A DNA stretch of 54,591 bases from an uncultured Pelagibacteraceae bacterium (GCA_902623075.1 CACNSD010000009.1:1-54591); one strand, 5' to 3'; counted from the first letter of the stretch, positions 16,804 through 26,544 are shown. Program-made: numbers and translations. The notes: generated by a model from the letters alone, not told the origin.

Positions 16804-17265
16804 TTAAATCCAAACGTTTCCGTCAGGTAAAATGACTCCTTTGGTAAGTATAAAACAACCAAACGGTCTTGCATCTGTTGTGGTAACTATACAATAAGCT
16901 TTCTTGGCCTCTTCATAAAATTCTTGTCTTGAAATTGATCCTACATTCCAATTTTCGCCAGAGACTTTTTTTACAATATCAATAAATTCTTTATGAGTTT
17001 CAGTTAACTCTTCAGGTTTGTCATCTACTTCCATCCTTAAAGCTGGAGACCCTCCCTTTGAATTAATAAAACTATCAAGTGGAAAAACTGAAAGTATGGC
17101 AGAGGCTGCTTCTTTAATCCCTACCCCATCTAATCTAATTACTTTTTCATTTGTTGTATTTGCAGGAAAATTCGCATCAGCCAATATTAATTTTTCTCCA
17201 TGACCCATAGATCTTAAATGAAAAAGCAAATCAGGGCTTAAAACTGGATCAATTTTAATAAGCAT
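16804..17265 (-). CDS. fucU: RbsD/FucU-family sugar mutarotase
   Basis: 153 residues, slightly longer than typical FucU. SPDLLFHLRSMGHGEKLILADANFPA is the family start, with the active-site histidine in MGHG, and the end ARPFGCFILTKGVI resembles the FucU tail (YGNIILKKGV-like). The enzyme interconverts anomers of L-fucose or D-ribose. I prefer FucU over RbsD because of the NFPA and the central EFYEEAKKAYCIV segment (FYERAK in FucU). The gene lies between the binding protein (with a hairpin between) and the ribokinase gene. Confidence 0.85.
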   Translation of the reverse strand: MLIKIDPVLSPDLLFHLRSMGHGEKLILADANFPANTTNEKVIRLDGVGIKEAASAILSVFPLDSFINSKGGSPALRMEVDDKPEELTETHKEFIDIVKKVSGENWNVGSISRQEFYEEAKKAYCIVTTTDARPFGCFILTKGVILPDGNVWI

Positions 17266-17282
17266 AAATTATTATATTACAT

Positions 17283-17320
17283 AAAAAAAAAGGGTGGAAT
17301 TAAATTCCACCCTTTTTTTT
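17283..17320 (-). terminator. Terminator-like hairpin after the binding-protein gene
   Basis: GGGTGGAA (17292-17299) pairs with TTCCACCC (17305-17312), loop TTAAA, flanked by A and T runs on both sides so it would work in either direction. It lies 19 bases after the stop of the binding protein at 17339 and before fucU in the same orientation, repeating the pattern seen after the other binding-protein genes. Confidence 0.88.
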
Positions 17321-17338
17321 AAAGTATAAATCTATCGA

Positions 17339-18262
17339 TTATTTAAAATCGTTAGCGTTTTCTTTTGTTACTAATTGTGTTCCTGTATCAATGTTTGGAT
17401 CAATACTTCCACCATTAGCTAATTCTAGAGCATATTTAACTCCATATGCACCCATGTTGTAAGAAAACTGTGCAATTGTTGCTGTCATTTCTCCTTTTAA
17501 GATACTCGTAGCTGCATCTGGAGTAGCATCAAAACCTACAACAATAACATTATTCATATCTGCATCTTTAAGAGCTTGCATAGCGCCTAAGCCCATATTA
17601 TCGTTTGATGCAAATATTGCTTTGATGTTAGGATTTTTTAAGATGATTGACTCCGTTACAGATCTTCCTTTTGCAGTATCCCACTCAGCAGTTTGAGTTG
17701 CTACAATATTTAATCCACAATTTTTGAAGCCTTTAATTGCACCATCTCTTCTAAGTAAAGCTGTAGATTGAGATTCAATACCAGTTAAAATTGCAACGTC
17801 AGATCCTTTTGCTGTTTTATCACAAATGAACTTAGCTGCTAACTCTGCACCATTCATGTTGTTCGTTCCAATAAAAGTAACTCCTTCATTAATTCCTTTT
17901 GTGTCAACAAACACAACTGGAACTCCACTTTTTATTGCATCATCTACGATTGGAGCAAAGGCATTTGGATCTCCTGGAGCTAATGCTATAGCATCAACAC
18001 CTTTTGCAAGTTGATCCTCTACTTGGTTGATCTGTGCTTGAACATCACCCTCTTGTGGCGGTGCTACTAATACGAGATCTACACCTAATTTTGCTGCTTC
18101 TTCTTTAGCTCCTTTTTCTACAGACGCCCAGAAAGGATTACCTGATCCAGGTCCTTTGATACTGAATAATATTTTTTTTCCAGCAAATGCTCCTGTTGAA
18201 AAACTTGCTAATAGAAAAACAGAAGTAATAATAACACTAATAATTTTTGTTAAGTTCTTCAT
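17339..18262 (-). CDS. Ribose-type periplasmic sugar-binding protein
   Basis: 307 residues, signal peptide of about 27 residues ending in TGAFA before GKK. It belongs to the Peripla_BP_4 / RbsB family: GNPFWASVEKGAKEEAAKLG, LAPGDPNAFAPIVDDA, VVFVDTKG, and ASNDNMGLGAMQAL are the usual conserved parts. It serves the permease and ATPase at 18374-20138 although it is the third gene of that set; 111 bases separate it from the permease gene, enough for its own promoter. An AAGGGGA ribosome site precedes the ATG. Confidence 0.93.
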   Translation of the reverse strand: MKNLTKIISVIITSVFLLASFSTGAFAGKKILFSIKGPGSGNPFWASVEKGAKEEAAKLGVDLVLVAPPQEGDVQAQINQVEDQLAKGVDAIALAPGDPNAFAPIVDDAIKSGVPVVFVDTKGINEGVTFIGTNNMNGAELAAKFICDKTAKGSDVAILTGIESQSTALLRRDGAIKGFKNCGLNIVATQTAEWDTAKGRSVTESIILKNPNIKAIFASNDNMGLGAMQALKDADMNNVIVVGFDATPDAATSILKGEMTATIAQFSYNMGAYGVKYALELANGGSIDPNIDTGTQLVTKENANDFK

Positions 18263-18321
18263 TTATTTTCCCCTTAGTTGTTTTTAAAAATTAAATTTAA
18301 TATAAAAATTTATTGAAATTC

Positions 18322-18341
18322 AACTGTTAATAAGAACAGTT
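18322..18341. promoter_or_regulatory. Inverted repeat, possible operator upstream of the binding-protein gene
   Basis: AACTGTT (18322-18328) and AACAGTT (18335-18341) are perfect inverted repeats separated by six bases, about 60 bases upstream of the binding-protein start. Size and symmetry suit a dimeric repressor. No T run follows, so it is not a terminator. Confidence 0.4.
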
Positions 18342-18373
18342 CTAAATAAGATTAAACAACTTTCACGTGTAAA

Positions 18374-19387
18374 TTACTTTCTCGTTCCTATGTCTCTTCT
18401 TAGGACATCGATGTATACCGCTAACACTATAATTGAACCAATTAATACTTGCTGCCAAAAAGAACTTACATCCATTAAATTTAATCCATTCCTCAAAATT
18501 CCCATTATCATTACGCCAGCAAAAACTCCTAGTACAGTACCTCTTCCTCCAAAAAAACTTGCTCCCCCAATAATACAGGCAGCTATCGCATCAAGTTCTG
18601 ATTGAAGTCCAGCATTTGGATAACCAGAGTCTGTTCTCCCTGCTAAAATTAAAGCACCAATACCTGACAAAAAACCACACAAAGAATAAACAATAACTAA
18701 AATTTTGTTTACATTTATTCCAGAGGCTCTTGCTGCGTTTGGGTTACCTCCAATTGCATAAATCCATTTTCCTGTTTTACTCTTATTTAGAAAAATCCAA
18801 AAAATTATATAAACGATTGCAATTAATACTAAGCTCACAGGTAAGTATTGTGATTTTTCTAATCCTAACCATTGAAGATCAATCCTTCCATGTCCTAAAT
18901 ATCTAACTTCATCTGTAAAACCACTTATGGGAGTTCCACCTGAAATCAAATTTCCTGCACCTCTAAAAATATACAAGGTGCCTAATGTCATTATAAAAGG
19001 ATGTGGCATCCGTAACAAAGTAATACCTAAGCCATTAAACAGTCCGCATAAAAAACCTGCAATCAGTGGAGTAAGCACTACAATGAACCATGGGGCTCCT
19101 GCTTTTGCTACGACAGCTAAAATCATTAGAGATAACATCATTATTGAACCGACAGAGAGATCAATTCCAGCAGTGACAATTACCATAAAGACACCTAAAG
19201 CAAGCATTGACTGCCAAGATATTTGTTTAAATACGTTAGTAACATTTCTCCAAGATAGAAAAACATCTGGTTGCAAAATATGCATTACCAAAATCATAAG
19301 AACTAATAAAAGAAGTATTCCGTATTTTTCAAAATATGGAATTAACTTTAAGTGAAGGCTTTCTATTTTTTTGTCTTTATCTTCCAT
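18374..19387 (-). CDS. Ribose-type ABC transporter permease
   Basis: With the ATG at 19387 the protein has 337 residues and about ten membrane helices. RbsC-family features are GVFMVIVTAGIDLSVGSIM, LRMPHPFIMTLGTLYIFRG, GGNPNAARASGI (the EAA-like loop), and IAACIIGGASFFGGRG. The longer reading frame starts at 19414 inside the ATPase gene, but the ATG at 19387 lies one base after the ATPase stop and starts the charged MEDKDKK segment. It forms the channel with the ATPase upstream. Confidence 0.94.
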   Translation of the reverse strand: MEDKDKKIESLHLKLIPYFEKYGILLLLVLMILVMHILQPDVFLSWRNVTNVFKQISWQSMLALGVFMVIVTAGIDLSVGSIMMLSLMILAVVAKAGAPWFIVVLTPLIAGFLCGLFNGLGITLLRMPHPFIMTLGTLYIFRGAGNLISGGTPISGFTDEVRYLGHGRIDLQWLGLEKSQYLPVSLVLIAIVYIIFWIFLNKSKTGKWIYAIGGNPNAARASGINVNKILVIVYSLCGFLSGIGALILAGRTDSGYPNAGLQSELDAIAACIIGGASFFGGRGTVLGVFAGVMIMGILRNGLNLMDVSSFWQQVLIGSIIVLAVYIDVLRRDIGTRK

Positions 19388-19388
19388 A

Positions 19389-20138
19389 TTATTTTTTACC
19401 CATAATCCAACCAATTACTTCATCTCTTGAAGTATTTGAAAGTTTAGCTTCCGCAAAATTTGTACCTTGGAATAAAGCCATAACGCGATCACAAACTGTG
19501 AATATATCATCCATTCTATGACTTATAACAATCACTCCTACTCCAGTTTTTTTTAAACTGTTAATTAGATCTAAAACTTTACCAACTTCCTTTATCGCTA
19601 ATGCAGCAGTTGGTTCGTCCATAATTACAACTTTTGCATTAAAGGCTGTGGACCTTGCAATTGCAACTGCTTGTCTTTGTCCTCCCGAAAGCTCTTCTAC
19701 TTTTTGATCTGCACTTTTTACATTTATCTTTAACTTGTCTAAGTGAGCATTGGTTAGTTCTTTTATTTTATTAAAATCTAATAGCTTCAAAAAACCTAAA
19801 TTTTTAGTTGGTTCTCTTCCTAAAAATATATTTTCTCCAATAGGTAAATTGCCTGCTAAAGCAAGGTCTTGGTAGACCATTTCTAGACCTAAATTTTGAG
19901 AATCTCTTGGGCTCTCTAGTATTTCTTCTTTACCTTGAAAAAACAAAGCACCTGAACTTGGTTTGTATAGTCCAGACAAAACTTTCATTAATGTAGATTT
20001 ACCCGCTCCGTTATCTCCAACGACTCCAAGGCATTCCCCGGCATGAACTTTTAAGTTAACATTTTCTAAAGCTGTAATAGTTCCAAAATATTTTGTTATT
20101 CCTTTTGCTTCTAGAAGTGGATTGATTGTAGTTGACAT
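19389..20138 (-). CDS. Ribose-type ABC transporter ATPase, single-domain
   Basis: 249 residues from the ATG at 20138; an earlier start at 20174 overlaps the upstream gene and adds a hydrophobic MQLIDIFIISLL leader that does not fit a cytoplasmic ATPase. Walker [10 protein letters not shown], signature LSGGQRQAVAIARS, Walker B VVIMDEPTAAL and H-loop VIVISHRMDD are present. RbsA proteins normally have two ATPase domains in about 500 residues; here there is only one, so the transporter probably uses a homodimer. Confidence 0.93.
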   Translation of the reverse strand: MSTTINPLLEAKGITKYFGTITALENVNLKVHAGECLGVVGDNGAGKSTLMKVLSGLYKPSSGALFFQGKEEILESPRDSQNLGLEMVYQDLALAGNLPIGENIFLGREPTKNLGFLKLLDFNKIKELTNAHLDKLKINVKSADQKVEELSGGQRQAVAIARSTAFNAKVVIMDEPTAALAIKEVGKVLDLINSLKKTGVGVIVISHRMDDIFTVCDRVMALFQGTNFAEAKLSNTSRDEVIGWIMGKK

Positions 20139-20160
20139 AAGTAATGAAATTATAAAAATA

Positions 20161-21183
20161 TCAATTAATTGCAACAGGTTTTGATGCCAGTAAACCTACT
20201 GTCTTTAGTTCAGCTTTTTTACAAAATTTTGGTTTTAAATTTTTCGAAATTAAATTCATGTCTTTTAAAACTATATCTCCCATACTAAAAAACGCTTCAG
20301 TCAGTGCTCCTGCTCTGTGTGCTGAAAACAAAATATTTTTAACTTTTCTAATTGGGTCATTTTTTCTCACTGGTTCTTGAGGGAAAACATCTGTTGCTAC
20401 ATAAATATCTCCTTTTTTAATTCTCTTGATTAGGTCTTTAAAATTTACAACTGCTGCCCTACTCATTAATATGAATAAAGAGTTAGGTTTCATTTTATTT
20501 ATTAAACTTTTGTTTATTAAGTTTTTATTTTTGGTTGTTGCCGCCGCTAAAACATAAATAATTTCACATTTTTTAAACATTTGACTTAAGTTAACTTGAT
20601 TAAAACCGAAACTTTTAATTTTACTCTTTGATAACCAGGGGTCATAAACATTTATATCTTTAGTGAAAGGAAGTAACATTGGATATAAAGATTTCGCTAA
20701 ATCACCAAAGCCAAGTAATCCAACCTTTTTTCCTGATAAAAGTGAAGCTTTTAAGTTACTTTCTAATCCATATTTTTCTCTACCTTTTACAAAATCAAAA
20801 TGGGCATTATGAATGTTTCTTAATAAAGAAAGTGTCATTCCTAGAGCAATTTCAGCAACAGGTTTTGAAAATACTGGAGAAGTTGCAATAACATAAATCC
20901 CTTTTTTAGCACAAAAAGCATAATCAACATTGTTCATAAAGTTACTCTCAACATTTATTATTGCTTTTAATTTTTTTGCTTTAGACAAAAGTTTTTTATC
21001 TAAATCAGGTTGACCCATTATAAAAGTAACCTTTTCAATATTATTTTCGTAAAACTGTCTCTTATTTTTATTCGGTGCTATTAAAACTTTATATTTTGTT
21101 TTTAATTCTTTTAGTTTCTTTTTTGTAAAAATAAGATCTAATGTTCTTGGAAAAGGATCGGATATAACAATTGGTTTTTTCAT
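20161..21183 (-). CDS. D-isomer-specific 2-hydroxyacid dehydrogenase family protein
   Basis: 340 residues. The nucleotide-binding GLLGFGDLAKSL, catalytic Arg in LMSRAAVVNF, Glu in FPQEPVR and His in FSAHRAGA are all present, in the family order. It reduces or oxidises a 2-keto/2-hydroxy acid with NAD(H). It sits between the Gfo/Idh gene and the ABC ATPase gene in the iolD operon, which suggests a role in processing a keto-acid from the imported polyol or sugar. Not close to the other two members in the window. Confidence 0.88.
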   Translation of the reverse strand: MKKPIVISDPFPRTLDLIFTKKKLKELKTKYKVLIAPNKNKRQFYENNIEKVTFIMGQPDLDKKLLSKAKKLKAIINVESNFMNNVDYAFCAKKGIYVIATSPVFSKPVAEIALGMTLSLLRNIHNAHFDFVKGREKYGLESNLKASLLSGKKVGLLGFGDLAKSLYPMLLPFTKDINVYDPWLSKSKIKSFGFNQVNLSQMFKKCEIIYVLAAATTKNKNLINKSLINKMKPNSLFILMSRAAVVNFKDLIKRIKKGDIYVATDVFPQEPVRKNDPIRKVKNILFSAHRAGALTEAFFSMGDIVLKDMNLISKNLKPKFCKKAELKTVGLLASKPVAIN

Positions 21184-21202
21184 TAAATTTATAACAAACT
21201 TA

Positions 21203-22360
21203 TTAATTAATTATTTTTTTTATTTCTTCTAAAGTAAACGGTTTTGGTTTTTTGCATGTTGTCTTTATTTCTTGTGGTATTCCTGTCTGAGAAGCTCTCA
21301 TTGTAGAATCAATTATATCTAAAACATGAAGAGATAATTCTCCATTACATCTGTGCTCTAAATTATTTTCAATTGCATAAGCCATTTCTGATAAACCAGC
21401 TCCTCTATAATTTGCATTGGTAGGTGACTCATTTGCTCTAGAACTTTGACTCTTTATATTAATCTTACCTAAAGGCATCATGTCTGTTTTGTGCTCTCCC
21501 CAATTACCTCCAGCTGTCACCGAAACAAAAGCAGATCCACCAAACATGTTTGGATCAGGAACAATTATTGACCCTTTGTTTCCATAAAGCTCAATATGAT
21601 TTCTTTGATGAGCTACAACATCAAAAGATAAAGTTATTTGAATTATGCAATCATTTTCAAATTGTATAGTTGCTAAGTAAGTTGTTGGTGTTTCAACTTT
21701 AAATTTTTGACCTTTTTTTGGACCAATTCCAATTTCTCTTTCTTCAAAAACTTTTGTACACCTTCCTTGAACCTGTTTTGCCGGACCAATTAAATTTACT
21801 AGTGCTGTCAAATAGTACGGCCCCATATCAATAACTGGTCCACCTTCATTTTCCGCAAACCAAGACTCTGGATTTGGATGATAAGATTGTACACCTGGAA
21901 AAGCAAATATAGCATTACCTAATTTAATATCCCCAATGACACCATTATCAATTAGCTCTCTAGTTTTTTGAATACCACCACCTAAAAAGGTATCTGGCGC
22001 GTTTCCTATATAAAGATTTTTTTTATTAGCAAGTTCAACTAATTTTTTTCCATCTTCAAAATTAACTGCTAATGGTTTTTCGGCATAAGAATGTTTTCCA
22101 TTTTCAAGAGCCAATTTAGAAACTTGATAATGTGCACCTGGTATTGTTAAATTTAAGATTATTTCAATTTCTTTATCTTTTAAAAGCTCATCAACCGTTA
22201 CAGCCTCAATGTTGTAGTGAATTGCACATTTTTTAGCAGCATCCATGTTTATATCTGCACATTTGACTATTCTGATATTATTAAAGTACTCCTGGGCTCT
22301 AAAATAGGTTTCAGAAATATGACCACAGCCAATTAGACCGACTTTAAAAATTTTACTCAT
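21203..22360 (-). CDS. Gfo/Idh/MocA-family oxidoreductase
   Basis: 385 residues, somewhat long for the family. It has GLIGCGHISETY at the Rossmann start, NLTIPGAHY, AEKPLAV near residue 95, and GGPVIDMGPYYLTALVNL in the catalytic region (Asp, Tyr-containing variant). It lies six bases downstream of iolD. This type (SKIFKVGLIGCGHISETYF start) is often found in inositol or sugar clusters and probably oxidises a ring hydroxyl of the polyol. Substrate not determinable. Confidence 0.9.
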   Translation of the reverse strand: MSKIFKVGLIGCGHISETYFRAQEYFNNIRIVKCADINMDAAKKCAIHYNIEAVTVDELLKDKEIEIILNLTIPGAHYQVSKLALENGKHSYAEKPLAVNFEDGKKLVELANKKNLYIGNAPDTFLGGGIQKTRELIDNGVIGDIKLGNAIFAFPGVQSYHPNPESWFAENEGGPVIDMGPYYLTALVNLIGPAKQVQGRCTKVFEEREIGIGPKKGQKFKVETPTTYLATIQFENDCIIQITLSFDVVAHQRNHIELYGNKGSIIVPDPNMFGGSAFVSVTAGGNWGEHKTDMMPLGKINIKSQSSRANESPTNANYRGAGLSEMAYAIENNLEHRCNGELSLHVLDIIDSTMRASQTGIPQEIKTTCKKPKPFTLEEIKKIIN

Positions 22361-22366
22361 AAAGGT

Positions 22367-24211
22367 TTATACACCTTGTCTTTGTTTGCCTTTTCCTTCT
22401 TTATAAAGTTTTAAAGCCTCTTCATTTTCTTTAGTTTTAGGAATTTCAAGTGTTGGGCTGTCCCAAAAAGCAGAACCCTCAACCCACTTATAAGCATGAG
22501 TTTTTATTGAAATAACGTATGTTACATCAGATGCTTTTGCTCTCTTAAATGCAGCTTCAAGATCTGAAATTGAATTAACATGTTCAGATTTAGCTCCCAT
22601 ACTTTCTGCATGTTTTGCAAAATCAACATCAACTAATCCTGGAGTATTAGAGCTCTTTAATAAGTTATTATATTCTTTACCACCTTTAAATAGTTGAAGT
22701 CGATTGATAACTGCAAACCCGCCATTATCACAAACTATAATTATCAATTTGTTATTTGTAATAACTGATGAATAAATATCTGTATTATTTAGAAGATAAG
22801 AACCATCTCCTACAAAAGAAATTACTTCTTTATCAGGATTAGCCATTTTTATTCCAAGTGCTCCTGAAATTTCATAACTCATACAACTAAAACCCCACTC
22901 TGTTTCATGAGTATTTAATTCTCTAGGTCTCCAAACTTGAACAACTTCACCAACCAAACCTCCTGCTGCAGTAACAGCTATATCTGTTGGGTCAGAGTTT
23001 CTATAAATTGCACCAATTACCTGAACATAACTTGGGACTTCTTGATTTGTTGGCGCACTCTCTTTATCTATATGTTCATTCCAAGATTTGAGTTCAGTTT
23101 GAGATTTTTTATTCCATTCTTCTCCAGCTTTCCAACTACCCAATGCTTGTGAAAGCTCTGTTAATGAAACTTTAGCATCTCCAATGACAGCTTGTGCTAA
23201 ATGTTTGTTAGCATCAAATCTTGATACATTTATTGAAACTAGTTTAAAATCTTTGTTTTCAAAATTTGCCCATGATCCAGTTGTAAAATCTGCAAGTTTA
23301 GTTCCAACTGCAATTGCTAAATCTGTTTCTTTTGCTAATGTATTTGTATTTTTTCCACCTAAACCGCCAATCTGGCCTGCAAAATGAGAATGATCTCTTT
23401 TCATTGTAGAATATCCCATTACAGTTTGAGTCACTGGTATATTATGTTTAATCGCAAATTGACTTAACTCATCCATTGCATCTGAGTAAAAAACTCCACC
23501 ACCAGAAATTATAATTGGATTTTTTGATGACTTAATTTTTTCAGCTGCCTCTTTGATTTGAAATTCATCTGGTCTTGGTCTTCTGATCGCGTGGACTCTT
23601 TCCTTAAAAAATTCTTCAGGATAATCAAAAGTTTGACCTTGTATATCTTGACTTAAAGCGATACATGCAGGACCACAATCTGCAGGATCTAACATTGTTT
23701 GAACTGCTGCCGGGAATGATTGAATAATCTGCTCTGGTCTTGTTATTCGATCAAAATATCTTGTAACTGGTTTAAATGCATCATTAGCTGTAATTCCAGG
23801 ATTATTAAAATGCTCAACTTGTTGCAATACTGGGTCTGGCATTCTATTTGCATAAGTGTCTCCAGGTAAAAATAAAATTGGTAATCTGTTACTCATAGCA
23901 ACTGCAGCAGCTGTAACCATATTTGTTGCCCCAGGTCCAACAGAGGATGTTGCTACAAATATTTGTTGTCTTCTTTTTGCTCTAGCATAACCAATTCCTG
24001 TAAGAGCCATATTTTGTTCATGGTGCCCTCTATATGTTGGAAGTTCTTTTTGATTTTCCTCTAGTGCTTGACCTAGACAAGCTACATTTCCATGTCCAAA
24101 AATTCCAAAGACACCTGGAAATAAAGGTTCTTTTTTGCCGTTAATTAATATTTTCTGAGCAATTAAATATTTTACTATCGCATGAGCACATGTGAGGGTA
24201 ATTTTTTTCAT
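22367..24211 (-). CDS. iolD: 3D-(3,5/4)-trihydroxycyclohexane-1,2-dione hydrolase (IolD)
   Basis: 614 residues, full length for IolD, a thiamine-diphosphate enzyme that opens the inositol-derived ring diketone to 5-deoxy-glucuronate. The IolD-specific start is clear (PGVFGIFGHGNVACLGQAL, YRGHHEQNMAL with the ThDP-activating Glu65), as is the ATSSVGPGATNMVTAAA segment. The C-terminal ThDP site contains GDGSYLLNN with the metal-binding motif about 28 residues long. It heads an operon on the minus strand; the ATG at 24211 lacks a clear ribosome site. The other inositol genes found (iolE, iolG) lie about 15 kb away. Confidence 0.95.
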   Translation of the reverse strand: MKKITLTCAHAIVKYLIAQKILINGKKEPLFPGVFGIFGHGNVACLGQALEENQKELPTYRGHHEQNMALTGIGYARAKRRQQIFVATSSVGPGATNMVTAAAVAMSNRLPILFLPGDTYANRMPDPVLQQVEHFNNPGITANDAFKPVTRYFDRITRPEQIIQSFPAAVQTMLDPADCGPACIALSQDIQGQTFDYPEEFFKERVHAIRRPRPDEFQIKEAAEKIKSSKNPIIISGGGVFYSDAMDELSQFAIKHNIPVTQTVMGYSTMKRDHSHFAGQIGGLGGKNTNTLAKETDLAIAVGTKLADFTTGSWANFENKDFKLVSINVSRFDANKHLAQAVIGDAKVSLTELSQALGSWKAGEEWNKKSQTELKSWNEHIDKESAPTNQEVPSYVQVIGAIYRNSDPTDIAVTAAGGLVGEVVQVWRPRELNTHETEWGFSCMSYEISGALGIKMANPDKEVISFVGDGSYLLNNTDIYSSVITNNKLIIIVCDNGGFAVINRLQLFKGGKEYNNLLKSSNTPGLVDVDFAKHAESMGAKSEHVNSISDLEAAFKRAKASDVTYVISIKTHAYKWVEGSAFWDSPTLEIPKTKENEEALKLYKEGKGKQRQGV

Positions 24212-24230
24212 AAATATGTTTATCTTTTAA

Positions 24231-24240
24231 TATGTATAGT
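24231..24240. promoter_or_regulatory. TATGTATAG motif in the iolD/aldehyde dehydrogenase divergent promoter
   Basis: TATGTATAGT is, read on the other strand, nearly the TCTATACATA found at 28131-28140 and 42598-42607, each time in a catabolic promoter region. Twenty bases upstream of iolD and about 65 upstream of the aldehyde dehydrogenase start. A conserved operator is possible; by itself it is too short to prove. Confidence 0.35.
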
Positions 24241-24303
24241 GTTTATATATAATTCTATTTATAAATTAAAAAACCTAATTAAGTAAACTTAAATATAAAT
24301 TCT

Positions 24304-25746
24304 ATGTACGAAAAATTTGGACAATTCATTGATGGCAAATGGCAACAAGCTGAAAAAAAAGAAACTTACGATGTAATCAATCCTGCAACAGAAGAAGTTA
24401 TAGGAAAAGCTTCAAAAGCTTCATCTATTGAAGTGCAGAAAGCACTAAAATCAGCAGAGAAAGGACTAGAGATTTGGAAAAATACTGCTCCTTGGCAGAG
24501 AGCTTACGTTCTCAGAAAAATAGCCGATTTAATGAGAGAGAGGAAAGAGGTTTTAGCAAAATGGTTAACTCTAGAAGTTGGGAAACCACTTGCAGAGGCT
24601 GTGGGTGAAGTTGGTGGAGGAGCAGATATTTTCGAATGGAATGCTGAAGAAACAAAAAGAATATATGGTCAAACTCAACAAAGTAGATTTCCAGATACAA
24701 GAGTGCATGTTTATTATCAGCCAGTAGGTGTTGTTGCAGCTCTGGTGCCTTGGAATTTTCCAATAGTTTTGGCTTCAAGAAAAATTTCTACTTCTTTAGC
24801 TGCTGGCTGTTCTGTTATATGTAAGCCAGATGTAATAACACCAGGTGCTGTAATGGAATTAGTAAACATTTGTAAAGAAGCGGGTGTACCAGATGGTGTT
24901 ATAAGCCTTTTATCTGGAGATCCAGCTGAAATATCTAATGAATTAATGGAATCTGACATAATTAAAAAAGTTTCTGTAACTGGATCTACAAGAGTTGGTA
25001 AGATAATTTTAAAAAAAGCTGCAGATAAAGTTCAAAGAGTAACAATGGAACTTAGTGGACATTCTCCTTTTATAGTTTGTGAAGATGTGGACATGAATAA
25101 AGTCGCTGATATAGCTATAACCGGTAAGTTCAGAAATAATGGACAAGTCTGTATTTCACCAAATAGATTTTATATTCAAGAAAACAGAAAAGATGAATTT
25201 GTTGATGCTTTTATTGAAAGAGCAAAAAATTTAAAAATCGGAAACGGTATGGATGACGGTGTTGATTTAGGTCCATTAACTACAGCAAAAAGATTAGAAG
25301 AAATTGAAAAATTAGTTGAAACTACAAAAAAAGAGGGTGCCAAGGTTTTGATGGGTGGAAAAAGACCTTCTGGTTTCAACAAAGGTTATTATTATGAGCC
25401 AACCGTATTTGATGATGTAAAAGATAATTTTACAATCATGAAAGAAGAGCCTTTTGGTCCACTAGTTCCAATTTTAACATTTAAAACGTTTGACGAGGTT
25501 ATTGAGAGAGCTAATGACAATGATCTAGGTTTGTGTAGTTATTTATACACAAATTCAATGGACAAAGCTCATATAGGATCTGAAAAATTAGAAACTGGTT
25601 GTGTTGCTGTAAACACTGGTGTGGTTGCCCTTGCTGAAGCTCCTTTCGGAGGTATTAAGCAAACAGGTTATGGTCGTGAAGGTGGATCTGGAGCAATTAA
25701 AGATTATTTAAATGTGAAATATACTCACATGGGATTAAAAATCTAA
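24304..25746 (+). CDS. NAD(P)-dependent aldehyde dehydrogenase
   Basis: 480 residues, normal for the family. Conserved parts are VPWNFPIVLASRK, the Rossmann-edge VTGSTRVGKII, catalytic Glu249 in MELSGHSPF and nucleophile Cys283 in GQVCISPNRF, and EEPFGPLVPIL near the end. Closest in style to semialdehyde dehydrogenases (succinate or 2-oxoglutarate semialdehyde). It is followed after three bases by an HpaI-type aldolase, so a pathway is likely in which the aldolase frees an aldehyde that this enzyme oxidises. Confidence 0.92.
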   Translation: MYEKFGQFIDGKWQQAEKKETYDVINPATEEVIGKASKASSIEVQKALKSAEKGLEIWKNTAPWQRAYVLRKIADLMRERKEVLAKWLTLEVGKPLAEAVGEVGGGADIFEWNAEETKRIYGQTQQSRFPDTRVHVYYQPVGVVAALVPWNFPIVLASRKISTSLAAGCSVICKPDVITPGAVMELVNICKEAGVPDGVISLLSGDPAEISNELMESDIIKKVSVTGSTRVGKIILKKAADKVQRVTMELSGHSPFIVCEDVDMNKVADIAITGKFRNNGQVCISPNRFYIQENRKDEFVDAFIERAKNLKIGNGMDDGVDLGPLTTAKRLEEIEKLVETTKKEGAKVLMGGKRPSGFNKGYYYEPTVFDDVKDNFTIMKEEPFGPLVPILTFKTFDEVIERANDNDLGLCSYLYTNSMDKAHIGSEKLETGCVAVNTGVVALAEAPFGGIKQTGYGREGGSGAIKDYLNVKYTHMGLKI

Positions 25747-25749
25747 ATA

Positions 25750-26544
25750 ATGAGAAAAAATAAAGTTAAAGAAATGATGAAAGAAGGTAAGTCCGTAATC
25801 AATGGTTGGTGTGCAATTCCCAGTACAGCATCAGCTGAGGCAATGGCTCATCAAGGTTGGGATTCTTTAACTGTAGATATGCAACATGGTTTGGTTGATT
25901 ACAGTAATGCACTTCCAATGATGCAAACAATATCAACAACAGAAGTAACTCCTTTAGCAAGAGTAAATTGGAACGAACCAGGTCAAATAATGAAAATATT
26001 AGATGCTGGATGTTATGGAATTATTTGTCCAATGGTAAGTAATAAAAAAGAAGCTGAAAACTTTGTACAAGCATGCATGTATCCACCAGATGGTTACAGG
26101 AGTTTTGGCCCAGTTAGAGGTTTAATTTATGGAGGGCCTGATTATGCAGATCACGCAAATCAAGAAATACTAAAATTGGCAATGATAGAAACAAAAGAGT
26201 CGTTGGAAAATCTTGATGAAATTATGTCTACACCGGGTGTTGATGGTATTTATATTGGACCAGCAGATTTAAGTTTAGCCATAGGTGAAAAACCTGGTTT
26301 TGACAGACCTGAGTCTTCAAAAGCTTATTCGGAAATTTTAAGAATTTTAGAACACGCTAAAAAAAATAATATTTTTGCAGGAATTCATAATGGTACTACA
26401 GAATATGCAACTAAGATGATTGAGAAAGGTTTTAATTTTGTAACTATAGCTTCTGATTTAAGGGCCCTAAGTGCTGGTGCCAAAGCTACAGTTGATAAAA
26501 TGAAGGGTTCTTTGTCAAAAAAAGATGATAACGCTACTTACTAA
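25750..26544 (+). CDS. HpcH/HpaI-family class II aldolase
   Basis: 264 residues. Active-site elements are DMQHGLVDY (catalytic His), ARVNWNEPGQI (Arg), and the metal ligands Glu in IETKESLEN and Asp in IGPADLS. The family cleaves 2-keto-3-deoxy sugar acids or 4-hydroxy-2-oxo acids into pyruvate and an aldehyde. GPVRGLIYGGPDY is the substrate loop. Coupled with the aldehyde dehydrogenase upstream, it would split a keto-deoxy acid and oxidise the aldehyde (for example lactaldehyde or glycolaldehyde). Its last bases overlap the convergent small ORF. Confidence 0.92.
   Translation: MRKNKVKEMMKEGKSVINGWCAIPSTASAEAMAHQGWDSLTVDMQHGLVDYSNALPMMQTISTTEVTPLARVNWNEPGQIMKILDAGCYGIICPMVSNKKEAENFVQACMYPPDGYRSFGPVRGLIYGGPDYADHANQEILKLAMIETKESLENLDEIMSTPGVDGIYIGPADLSLAIGEKPGFDRPESSKAYSEILRILEHAKKNNIFAGIHNGTTEYATKMIEKGFNFVTIASDLRALSAGAKATVDKMKGSLSKKDDNATY

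Noticed and set aside
18927..19355. A 142-residue open frame on the plus strand
   Set aside because: It lies wholly antisense to the ribose-type permease gene, is rich in Pro, Ile and Lys from reversed membrane codons, and has no family resemblance.
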